In this document: positions 25,863-33,667 of the stretch, in pieces | Layout of the letters: every line of letters starts with the position of its first letter | Position numbering within the stretch: the stretch's first letter is position 1 | Source: Bradyrhizobium sp. CER78 | GTDB taxonomy: Bacteria; Pseudomonadota; Alphaproteobacteria; Rhizobiales; Xanthobacteraceae | Length of the DNA stretch: 64,000 nucleotides | Direction: 5' to 3' | Assembly: GCF_029846235.1 (NCBI RefSeq) | Contig: NZ_JARVWP010000006.1 | Coordinates: 124,001-188,000, forward strand | Notes under the pieces: generated by a model | What the model was told of the DNA's origin: nothing | The model's database searches: none | What the model saw: only the letters and a program-made list of their open reading frames with translations | Program-made: the position numbers and the translations under genes

Positions 25863-28600
25863 ACCGCGGGCCGGATTAAAATATCCGAGCCGACCACATC
25901 GACCCCCGGCTTGCGGAGGTCGAGCACGACGTCGACGATGCTGTGGTCCTCCGGATCCATCGTGACGGTGAAGCCGAGATCGCGGCACATCCCGATCATC
26001 GTGGTGTTCTCGGTCAGCACCTGGCCGGACAGGCGCTTCAGTCCCTCCGACTGCGCATAGTGGATCAGGAGCTGCATCAGCGCCCAGCCGAGGCCTTTGC
26101 CCTTGAGATCGGACTGCAGCAGAATCGCGTATTCGGCGTTCTCGTACAGCGAGTCCGAATGCAGCCGGACTGCGCCCATCATTTCGCCGGTGGTTGGATC
26201 GAGCGCCACGAACGCCATCGCGCGCGCATAGTCGAGCTGGGTGAGGCGTGCGATGAACGCGTGCGAGAACTCCTTCATCGCGTGGAAGAAGCGCAGCCTG
26301 AGATCTTCCGCGGTGACGCGCGTGAAGAACTCGCTGACCATCGGCTCGTCCTCCGGCCGCATGGGGCGCACCGTGACGTGCGAGCCGTCGCGCAGCGCCA
26401 GCTCGCCCTCCCATTGCGACGGATAAGGCCTGACCGCGAGCCGGGTCTGACCGGCAAACAGCCGCGTGGGCTTGCGGATCGCGACCCGCGCATCGAGCGC
26501 GAGCACGCCGCTCTCGTCCGCCAGCATCGGATTGATGTCGAGCCCGGCGACCTCGGGAATGTCGGCTGCCATCTGCGCGAGCTTGACGAGGGTGAGCGGC
26601 ACCAATTCGGCCGGGACGGCCGGCACATCGCCATAGCCGCCGAGCAGCCGCGAGACGCGGGTGCGTCCGACCAGCTCATGGGCGAGATTCATGTCGAGCG
26701 GAGGCAGCGCCAGCGCCTTGTCGTTGATCACCTCGACTGCCGGACCACCGCGACCGAACACGATCACCGGACCGAAGGTCGGATCGTCGGCGATGCCGAG
26801 GATCAGTTCGCGCGCAGCACGCCGCACGATCATCGGCTGGATCGTTACGCCCTGCAGCGTAGCATCCGGCCGCGCGCTTCGCGCCCGCGCCATAACGGTC
26901 CTCGCGGCCTCGATGACGCTGTCCTTGGTACGCAGGTCGAGGATGACGCCCCCGACGTCGGACGCGTGCCTGATGTCGCGCGAGAACACCCTGACCACGA
27001 TGGCGTGGCCCTCGGCGAGGAACGGCGCCGCCTTCGCACCGGCGTCCTCGGCACTGTCGGCGACAAGCGTCGTCACGATCGGAATGCGATAGGCCTCGAA
27101 CAGGGCGACGATCTCGGCCGGATCGAGCCATGCCCGTCCCTCCGACAGCGCTTTCACGACCACGTGCCGCGCCGCCGCAGTCTCCGGCGTGAACACCGAC
27201 GCGACGCCGGGCGGGGTCGCGGCGAGCGCCGTGGAGGCCTCGCGATAGCGCACCAGATACATGAAGGCGCGGACCGCGTCGTCCTCAGTCGGGAAGTGCG
27301 GAATCCGCGCCGCCTCGAAGATCGCACCGGTGCGCTCGTCGGCGCCGACCCAGGCCGCAAGCACCAGTGCGGCGACCGCGCTCCGTTTTGACCGGCGATC
27401 GCGCACGCATTGCGCCACCGCCTCGGCAATTCCCACGGCCGGCGCCACCGCCGTCTCGACATTTGCGACCAGAACGGCGTCGCTGTTCGCGTCGTCGAGC
27501 AGCGCGTTGAGCGCCACCACGTAGCGGGCGGCGTCGGCGTCGCCGGCGATGTCGACCGGATTGGCGCATGACCAGCTCGTCGGCAGCATCTTGTCGAGCC
27601 GTTCGATCGTCTCGGCCGCAAGCGTCGCGGGAACGCCGCCGAGCTCGGCGAGCCGGTCGGTCGCCAGGATGCCGAGGCCGCCGCCATTGGTCAGGATCGC
27701 GAGCCGGTTGCCGCGCGGGACGAAGCCGCGGCCGAGCAGCTCGGCACAATCGAACAGCTGGCGAAGATCGTAGACGCGCAGCATGCCGGCGCGGCGGAAC
27801 GCGGCGTCATAGACCGCATCGGAGCCGGCCAGCGCGCCGGTATGGGTCGCGGCGGCCTTCGCCCCCTCCGCCATCCGCCCCGATTTGACGATGACGACCG
27901 GCTTCATGCGTGCCGCGGCACGCGCCGCCGACATGAACTTGCGCGCATCCTTGACCGCTTCGAGGTAGATCAGGATCGCATTGGTATGATCGTCGAGCGC
28001 GAAATAATCGAGAAGGTCGGCGACGTCGACATCGAGCTGGTCGCCGATCGAGGCGATGCCGGAGAAGCCGAGCCGCCGCTCCGCCGCCCACTCGATCATC
28101 GCCGACGCGACCGCGCCGGACTGCGAGATCAGGGCGACATGCCCGTCCGACGGCTGATGCGAGGCGAAGCTCGCATTGAGCTTGGCGCGCGGCACCATGA
28201 CGCCGAGGCAGTTCGGCCCGACCAGGCGCATGCCGTGCCGCCGCGCCGTCTGCTCCACGACCGCCGCGAGCGAGCCCGCGCCATGACCGAGACCAGCCGA
28301 CAGGATCGCCGCGCCGGCAACGCCGGCGGCGCCTGCTTCCGCCACGATCTCCGGAACCGCAGCCGCCGGTGCGCTGATGACGACGAGGTCCGGCGTGAAC
28401 GGCAGCGACTTCAGGTCGGGAACGGCCGGCGCGCCATCGACGTCGGCATAGTGCCGGTTGACGACGCCGAGCTTGCCGGCGAAGCCGCTCGTCTTGATAT
28501 TCCGGAGCACCGCCGCGCCGAGCGACGACGACCGTGGGCTGCCGCCGACCACCGCGATGCTTCGCGGCGAAAATACCCGCTCCAGGCCGAACGTCGACAT
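25850..28600 (-). CDS. Acyl-CoA synthetase (ADP-forming)/GNAT fusion, PatZ-like protein acetyltransferase
   Basis: 916 residues. The N-terminal half is a CoA-binding domain ('RSIAVVGGSPRSSSLG') and succinyl-CoA ligase-like parts with 'GPNCLGVM' and 'SQSGAVASAM'. An ATP-grasp region lies at about 480-710, with 'GVTIQPMIVRRAARELILG'. The last 180 residues are a GNAT domain ('VRPMRPEDEPMVSEFF' to 'GLGWALMQLLIHYAQ'). This is the domain order of PatZ/Pka/YfiQ-type lysine acetyltransferases that acetylate metabolic enzymes such as acetyl-CoA synthetase. It is convergent with sdhB. Target proteins are unknown. Confidence 0.9.
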   Translation of the reverse strand: MSTFGLERVFSPRSIAVVGGSPRSSSLGAAVLRNIKTSGFAGKLGVVNRHYADVDGAPAVPDLKSLPFTPDLVVISAPAAAVPEIVAEAGAAGVAGAAILSAGLGHGAGSLAAVVEQTARRHGMRLVGPNCLGVMVPRAKLNASFASHQPSDGHVALISQSGAVASAMIEWAAERRLGFSGIASIGDQLDVDVADLLDYFALDDHTNAILIYLEAVKDARKFMSAARAAARMKPVVIVKSGRMAEGAKAAATHTGALAGSDAVYDAAFRRAGMLRVYDLRQLFDCAELLGRGFVPRGNRLAILTNGGGLGILATDRLAELGGVPATLAAETIERLDKMLPTSWSCANPVDIAGDADAARYVVALNALLDDANSDAVLVANVETAVAPAVGIAEAVAQCVRDRRSKRSAVAALVLAAWVGADERTGAIFEAARIPHFPTEDDAVRAFMYLVRYREASTALAATPPGVASVFTPETAAARHVVVKALSEGRAWLDPAEIVALFEAYRIPIVTTLVADSAEDAGAKAAPFLAEGHAIVVRVFSRDIRHASDVGGVILDLRTKDSVIEAARTVMARARSARPDATLQGVTIQPMIVRRAARELILGIADDPTFGPVIVFGRGGPAVEVINDKALALPPLDMNLAHELVGRTRVSRLLGGYGDVPAVPAELVPLTLVKLAQMAADIPEVAGLDINPMLADESGVLALDARVAIRKPTRLFAGQTRLAVRPYPSQWEGELALRDGSHVTVRPMRPEDEPMVSEFFTRVTAEDLRLRFFHAMKEFSHAFIARLTQLDYARAMAFVALDPTTGEMMGAVRLHSDSLYENAEYAILLQSDLKGKGLGWALMQLLIHYAQSEGLKRLSGQVLTENTTMIGMCRDLGFTVTMDPEDHSIVDVVLDLRKPGVDVVGSDILIRPAVAGR

Positions 28601-28712
28601 AGCGTGGTCCCGCAGGAAGCGCGTGATGCGCTTCGAATGAAGTCTACTTCCTCGTTCGACCCATTGTACCCGTTGCGCCCCTTGGCTGGTATGACGGAAC
28701 TCAATCCTCCGT

Positions 28713-30587
28713 CTAATGCAGTCCCAACGCCTGCGCCAGGTTGAAGGTCAGGAAGCTCGCGACGTAGGCCAGCGCGAGCATGTACAGGAACGTCACCACC
28801 ATCCACTTCGCGCCGCCGGTCTCGCGGCGGATCACCGCCAGCGTCGAGGCGCATTGCGGGGCGAAGATGTACCACACCAGTAGTGACAGCGCGGTCGCCA
28901 GCGTCCATTTCTGCGCCAGCACCTGGCCGATCTGATCCGCCGCTTCCTTGCCGCCCTCGATCGAATAGACGGTGCCGAGCGCCGCGACCGCGACCTCGCG
29001 TGCCGCCATGCCCGGGATCAACGCCACCGCGATCTGCCAGTTGAAGCCGATCGGCCGCAGCAGCGGCTCGAGCGCATGGCCGATCATCGCGGCAAAGCTG
29101 TAATTGATCGCCGGCCCCTCGGCGCCGGCCGGCGCCTGCGGGAACGAAGCCAGGAACCAGATCAGCACCATCATCGAGAGGATCGTGGTGCCGGCGCGAT
29201 ACAGAAACATCTTGGCGCGGGTGAATACGCCGATCGCGATGCTCTTCAGCCGCGGCATCTTGTAGTCGGGCAATTCCAGCATGAACGGCGCCGGCGCATG
29301 GTCGCGCCACAGGAAGAATTTCGCGATCGCCGAGACCGTCAGCGCGCTGGTGATACCGGCGGCATAGAGGCCGAACATCACGAGCCCCTGCAGATTGACG
29401 AAACCCCACAGCGTCGTCGCCGGAACGAACGCCGAGATGATCAGCGTATAGACCGGAATCCGCGCCGAGCAGGTCATCAGCGGCGCGATCAGGATCGTGG
29501 TCAGGCGGTCGCGGCGGTTGTCGATCACCCGCGTCGCCATGATGCCGGGAATGGCGCAGGCGAAGCTCGACAGCAGCGGAATGAAGGCGCGGCCATGCAG
29601 CCCGGCGCCGCCCATGATGCGGTCCATCAGGAATGCGGCGCGCGCCATGTAGCCGAAATCTTCCAGCAGCAGGATGAACAGGAAGATGATGATGATCTGC
29701 GGCAGGAACACGATGACGCTGCCGACGCCCGAGATCAGGCCGTTCTGCAGGAAGCTTTGCAGCAGGCCCCAGCCTTCGGGCATCACGTCATGGATCAGCT
29801 GCCCGAGCGCAGCGAAGCCGTCGGACAATAGCTCCATCGCCGGCTGCGCCCAGGTGAACACTGCCTGGAACATCACGAACAGGATCACGGCCAGGATCAC
29901 GAGACCCCAGACCGGATGCAGCACGACCGAATCGATCCGGTTGGTCAGCGTGTCCGGCTTGGTCGGCAGCGTCACCACTGCCGCGATGATGCGATCCGCC
30001 TCGCGCTGCGCCGCCTTGAGGTCGGCAATCGTCGGCGTCGTCCACTCGCTGGCCGCCGCCTCATGCGGCTTCGCCAGGAATTCGTCGGTCCGCTTCAGGA
30101 GCTCGCTGACGCCCCCCTTGCGGACCGCGACCGAGGTCACGATCGGCAGGCCGAGCTCCTGCGACATCCGGTCGAGGTCGATCGTCACGCCGCGGCGCTT
30201 TGCGATGTCGATCATGTTGAGCACGAGCATCATCGGCCGGCCGACGCGCTTCAGCTCGAGCACCAGCCGCAGGGTCAGCCGCAGATTGGTGGCGTCGGCG
30301 ACGCAAAGCATGAGATCCGGCACCGCCTCGCCGTCGAAGCGGCCGAGCACGATGTCGCGGGTGATTTCCTCGTCCGGGCTGCGGCCGCGCAGCGAATAGG
30401 TGCCGGGCAGATCGAGCACGGTGACGCTCCGCCCTTCCGGCGTGACGAAGCTGCCGGATTTGCGCTCGACCGTGACGCCCGGATAGTTGGCGACCTTCTG
30501 GCGGCTGCCGGTCAGGCTGTTGAACAACGACGTCTTGCCGGTGTTCGGCGCGCCCACCAGCGCCAGACGCAGGGATGCAGTTGTCAT
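28713..30587 (-). CDS. feoB: Ferrous iron transporter B
   Basis: 624 residues. An N-terminal G domain begins with GAPNTGKTSLFN (canonical G1 is GNPNxGKT; here Ala replaces the first Asn), with DLPGTYSL (G3) and NMIDIAKRRG (G4). The membrane part has about ten spans, including the gate motif 'SFACAIPGIMATR'. It imports Fe2+ across the inner membrane. Its start overlaps the feoA stop by four bases (ATGA), a coupled feoAB unit. Regulation by iron is likely; see the palindrome upstream of feoA. Confidence 0.96.
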   Translation of the reverse strand: MTTASLRLALVGAPNTGKTSLFNSLTGSRQKVANYPGVTVERKSGSFVTPEGRSVTVLDLPGTYSLRGRSPDEEITRDIVLGRFDGEAVPDLMLCVADATNLRLTLRLVLELKRVGRPMMLVLNMIDIAKRRGVTIDLDRMSQELGLPIVTSVAVRKGGVSELLKRTDEFLAKPHEAAASEWTTPTIADLKAAQREADRIIAAVVTLPTKPDTLTNRIDSVVLHPVWGLVILAVILFVMFQAVFTWAQPAMELLSDGFAALGQLIHDVMPEGWGLLQSFLQNGLISGVGSVIVFLPQIIIIFLFILLLEDFGYMARAAFLMDRIMGGAGLHGRAFIPLLSSFACAIPGIMATRVIDNRRDRLTTILIAPLMTCSARIPVYTLIISAFVPATTLWGFVNLQGLVMFGLYAAGITSALTVSAIAKFFLWRDHAPAPFMLELPDYKMPRLKSIAIGVFTRAKMFLYRAGTTILSMMVLIWFLASFPQAPAGAEGPAINYSFAAMIGHALEPLLRPIGFNWQIAVALIPGMAAREVAVAALGTVYSIEGGKEAADQIGQVLAQKWTLATALSLLVWYIFAPQCASTLAVIRRETGGAKWMVVTFLYMLALAYVASFLTFNLAQALGLH

Positions 30588-30871
30588 TCGACGATCACGG
30601 CCATGGCTTCGCTCCGGCGCAGCGCGATCGTGATGTTGTCGACGCGCACCGCGATCGGATCCCGCCGGATCGTGCCTTCATGCAGGATTTCCACGCGCGC
30701 GCCCTCGACAAATCCCATCTCCACCAGGCGCTGCTCCAGCTCCTGCGGAGAGAGCGATGAGCCCGTCACGAGCGCATCGAGCCTGATGATCTTTCCGACA
30801 AAACCGCGATCCGCATGTCCGAGCCGGATGTCCTGAAGATTATCCTGGGAAGTGTCTGGATCGCCTGTCAT
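30584..30871 (-). CDS. feoA: Ferrous iron transport protein A
   Basis: 95 residues, an SH3-like FeoA domain. 'LSPQELEQRLVEMGFVEGARVEILHEG' split at its core MGFxxG, then 'DPIAVRVDNITIALRRSEA', are typical. The N-terminal 27 residues are an unconserved tail. FeoA assists FeoB-mediated Fe2+ uptake from the cytoplasmic side. First gene of feoAB, coupled to feoB by a four-base overlap. Confidence 0.93.
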   Translation of the reverse strand: MTGDPDTSQDNLQDIRLGHADRGFVGKIIRLDALVTGSSLSPQELEQRLVEMGFVEGARVEILHEGTIRRDPIAVRVDNITIALRRSEAMAVIVE

Positions 30872-30924
30872 GCGGCCTGTTTTTCAGCAGGTAGTCACAG
30901 GGTCAAGCATTTGCCCGTGAGAGG

Positions 30925-30941
30925 TTTTAGAACCCCTAAAA
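30925..30941. promoter_or_regulatory. Candidate iron-responsive palindrome upstream of feoA
   Basis: TTTTAG (30925-30930) and CTAAAA (30936-30941) are perfect inverted repeats with a five-base gap, 54-70 bases before the feoA start. The sequence TTTTAGAAC resembles one half of the Irr-type ICE motif (TTTAGAA...TTCTAAA), but the spacing is shorter and the other half is imperfect. Confidence 0.4.
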
Positions 30942-31256
30942 ACAGCACCCGCGCCCGTCATCCCGGCCGATTTTCCGCTTGACTGCCGCGCTCCAGCTAA
31001 CGAGGTCGTGATCCTTCCGGGTCCTTCCGGGCGTCGGCTTCCCGGCATGGCCGGCTGCCCGAAACTCGGCCAGCCACGCCGGCGGTATCGCCCCTCCACG
31101 CCGGACCTGAACGCGAGCCGGCAGCCGATCGAGCGCCCCGCAAGGACTTTCGTTACCACGAACGGCGGACGAGCTTCGGTACGGCCATCCTGGACGGGGA
31201 TTTGCTTCCTCCGGCACAATGGTTTGCGTTAAGGTCTGCAAGGAGCCGGAGCGCCC
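30942..31256. other. Rest of the feoA/kinase divergent gap
   Basis: About 315 bases with no convincing gene. It starts with CGTCATCCCGGCC, reminiscent of the ends of the local palindromic repeats but without a matching far arm that I can pair convincingly, so it may be a decayed copy. No promoter could be fixed. Confidence 0.4.
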
Positions 31257-33401
31257 GTGCCGACCGCACAACGCAATTCGCTGAAACTGCTGCAATGGAT
31301 GATGGCCGCCTCGCTGGCCCTTCCGCTGGCACTGTTCCTGTTCGCTTCGGCGATGTCCCGGATCTCCAACAGCGAGGCCGCCGACCAGGAGATCCAGCGG
31401 ACCCTCGACGTCACCCATGAGCACGCGCTCAAGGTGTTCGAGACCATCGACCGCAGCCTCGGCGAGGTCACCGAGGTCGTCCGCGGCATGAGCGATGCCG
31501 AGATCGTCGCGCGCGAGAGGAGCCTGCACGAGCGGCTGCGCCAGGTCGCCGAGGCGCTTCCGCAGGTGAAATCGATCTGGATATTCGATGCCAGCGGCCA
31601 TGCCCTGGTCAACAGCCTGGTGGAGCCCGCTCCCGATATCGATTTCTCGGATCGGGACTATTTCAGGATCCATGCCGAGCGCGACATCGGCACCTATATC
31701 GGCGAGGTCTTGATCCCACGGCCGCCCTATCAGGGCGCGCGATTCTTCAGCGTCGGCCGGCGCCGCACCAACGCGGACGGCAGCTTTGGCGGCGTGATCC
31801 AGGCTTCGGTGCTTCCGGAGTATTTCGAGAACTTCTATGCGCGGATCGGCCGCGAGCCCGGCAGCTTCCTCGCGCTGATCCGGACCGACGGCGCGGTGCT
31901 GGCGCACTACCCGGTTGTCGACCACGAGGCCAGGTTCGAGCCGAGCGGTCCGCTCGGACAACAGATGGCCGCCAATCCGCAGGCCGGCACCATGACGATC
32001 CGCTCCCCCGTCGACGGCATCGAACGGCGCATGCGCTATGAGCGGCTGTCCGAATACCCGATCTATGTCAGCGCCGGCCTCGAAACCCTGGCGATCCGGG
32101 CACGCTGGATCACGACCATGGCCCAGCACCTGATCTTCGGCATCCCGGCGACCGCGCTGCTGTTCGGCTTGCTGGTGCTCGCCTATCAGCGAACCGAGCG
32201 CCTGGAGGAGGAAGCCAACAAGCGCATCGAAGCCGAGGAGGCATTGCGGCATGGCCAGCGGCTCGAGGCACTCGGGCAACTGACCGGCGGCGTCGCGCAC
32301 GACTTCAACAACCTCCTCACCGTGATCCGCGCATCGGTTGACATGTTGCGGCGGCCGGACCTGCCGGAGCCGCGGCGGCAGCGTTACATCGATGCGATCT
32401 CCAACACGGTGAACCGTGCCGCCAAGCTGACCAACCAGCTGCTCGCGTTCGCGCGCCGGCAAACCCTCAAGCCCGAAGTGTTCGATGCCTGCCAGAACGT
32501 CCGCACCCTGAGCGAGATGATCGCGACCCTGATCGGCTCGCGCATCGAGATCACGGCGCAGGTGCCGGACCAGACCTGCCTCGTCAACGCCGATGCCGGC
32601 CAGTTCGAGACCGCCATCATCAATATGGCTGTCAATGCACGCGATGCGATGGACGGTGTCGGCCGGCTCACGATCGCGGTCCGCGCCGTCGACAAACTGC
32701 CGTCCGAGACCAGCACGCCGCCGAGCCCGCACGGTCATGTCGCGGTGTCGGTGGCCGATACCGGCGTCGGAATTCCGCAGGAGCTGTTCGGCCGCATCTT
32801 CGAGCCGTTCTACACCACCAAGGAGGTCGGCCACGGCACCGGCCTCGGCCTGTCGCAGGTGTTCGGCTTCGCCAAGCAATCCGGCGGCGAGGTCACCGTC
32901 ACCAGCGAAGTCGGCAAGGGCTCGACCTTCACGCTGTATCTCCCGCGCGTCGTCGGCAGACACAACGCGCAATCGCTGCTCACGGAGGATGCGCCTTCGG
33001 TCGATCCAACCAGCGCGTCGGTCCTCATCGTCGAGGACAATGCCGAGGTCGGAAAGTTCGCGGCCGACACGCTGACCCAGCTCGGATGCACCTGCGTGCT
33101 GGTGGAGAACGCAACCCACGCGCTGGAGGAACTGGCCGCCGACCCCGGCAGGTTCGATCTTGTGTTCACCGATGTCGTGATGCCCGGCATGAGCGGCATC
33201 GAGCTTGCGGAGGAGATCCGCCGGCAGCGGCTCGATCTGCCGATCGTGCTTGCCTCCGGCTACAGCCAGGTGCTGTCGCAGCAGGGCAGCGGCGGCTTCG
33301 AGCTGCTGCAGAAACCCTATTCGGCCGAGCAACTGGCGCGCGTGCTGCACAAGGCCGCGCGGTCGCGCCGGCTGCGGAGGGATCAGGCGCCGGCGGGGTG
33401 A
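31257..33401 (+). CDS. Hybrid sensor histidine kinase/response regulator
   Basis: 714 residues from GTG 31257, with GGAG seven bases upstream. Order: first membrane span about 15-33; a periplasmic PDC/Cache-like sensor domain about 35-280 ('DFSDRDYFRIH', 'GDGAVLAHYP'-like region); second span about 295-315; a short coiled linker; HisKA with H348 in GGVAHDFNNLL; HATPase about 450-580 with 'FEPFYTTK' and GTGLGLS; and a C-terminal receiver with D639 in FTDVVMPG. It senses an extracytoplasmic ligand, unknown, and phosphorelays internally. No partner regulator gene is adjacent. Confidence 0.94.
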   Translation: MPTAQRNSLKLLQWMMAASLALPLALFLFASAMSRISNSEAADQEIQRTLDVTHEHALKVFETIDRSLGEVTEVVRGMSDAEIVARERSLHERLRQVAEALPQVKSIWIFDASGHALVNSLVEPAPDIDFSDRDYFRIHAERDIGTYIGEVLIPRPPYQGARFFSVGRRRTNADGSFGGVIQASVLPEYFENFYARIGREPGSFLALIRTDGAVLAHYPVVDHEARFEPSGPLGQQMAANPQAGTMTIRSPVDGIERRMRYERLSEYPIYVSAGLETLAIRARWITTMAQHLIFGIPATALLFGLLVLAYQRTERLEEEANKRIEAEEALRHGQRLEALGQLTGGVAHDFNNLLTVIRASVDMLRRPDLPEPRRQRYIDAISNTVNRAAKLTNQLLAFARRQTLKPEVFDACQNVRTLSEMIATLIGSRIEITAQVPDQTCLVNADAGQFETAIINMAVNARDAMDGVGRLTIAVRAVDKLPSETSTPPSPHGHVAVSVADTGVGIPQELFGRIFEPFYTTKEVGHGTGLGLSQVFGFAKQSGGEVTVTSEVGKGSTFTLYLPRVVGRHNAQSLLTEDAPSVDPTSASVLIVEDNAEVGKFAADTLTQLGCTCVLVENATHALEELAADPGRFDLVFTDVVMPGMSGIELAEEIRRQRLDLPIVLASGYSQVLSQQGSGGFELLQKPYSAEQLARVLHKAARSRRLRRDQAPAG

Positions 33402-33431
33402 GGTGATTAGCGAAGTGGCCTCAACGGCGCT

Positions 33432-33555
33432 GTCGTCCCGGCGAAGGCCGCGACCCATAACCACAGGGTGACGTCGTTGGAATACAGGCTGTGGCCCTAG
33501 CGTCGCGCAACAATTCGCATTCGGGGTAATGGGTCCTGGCCTTCGCCAGGACGAC
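33432..33555. repeat. Palindromic intergenic repeat
   Basis: The ends GTCGTCCCGGCGAAGGCC and GGCCTTCGCCAGGACGAC are inverted repeats (one mismatch region), with GACCCAT/ATGGGTC complementary just inside. The element lies between the kinase and ABC transporter genes, on the same strand as both. Confidence 0.8.
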
Positions 33556-33634
33556 GCTGGGGATAGATCGATTCAAGACTTCAGCCATGCAATGACAAGC
33601 GAGGATGCTCGCGGCCGGCTGCCGGAAACGGGAT

Positions 33635-33659
33635 GGAACCGGCTGATTTCCCTGGCGTT
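33635..33659 (+). promoter_or_regulatory. Candidate EcfG-type general stress promoter
   Basis: GGAAC (33635-33639), 16 bases, then CGTT (33656-33659) match the alphaproteobacterial EcfG consensus GGAAC-N16/17-CGTT exactly. It points at the ABC transporter gene; the -10 element ends only eight bases before its ATG, which would give a nearly leaderless mRNA. Confidence 0.6.
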
Positions 33660-33667
33660 GACGTGCC

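Noticed and set aside
30942..31256. Short protein frame in the feoA/kinase gap
   Set aside because: No ribosome site, no family, and a composition like the local repeat sequence; better treated as non-coding.
30936..33464. 842-residue open frame on the minus strand
   Set aside because: It is antisense to the hybrid histidine kinase, which has full domain structure; the product is low-complexity and Arg/Asp/Leu-rich, as is usual for frames opposite high-G+C genes.
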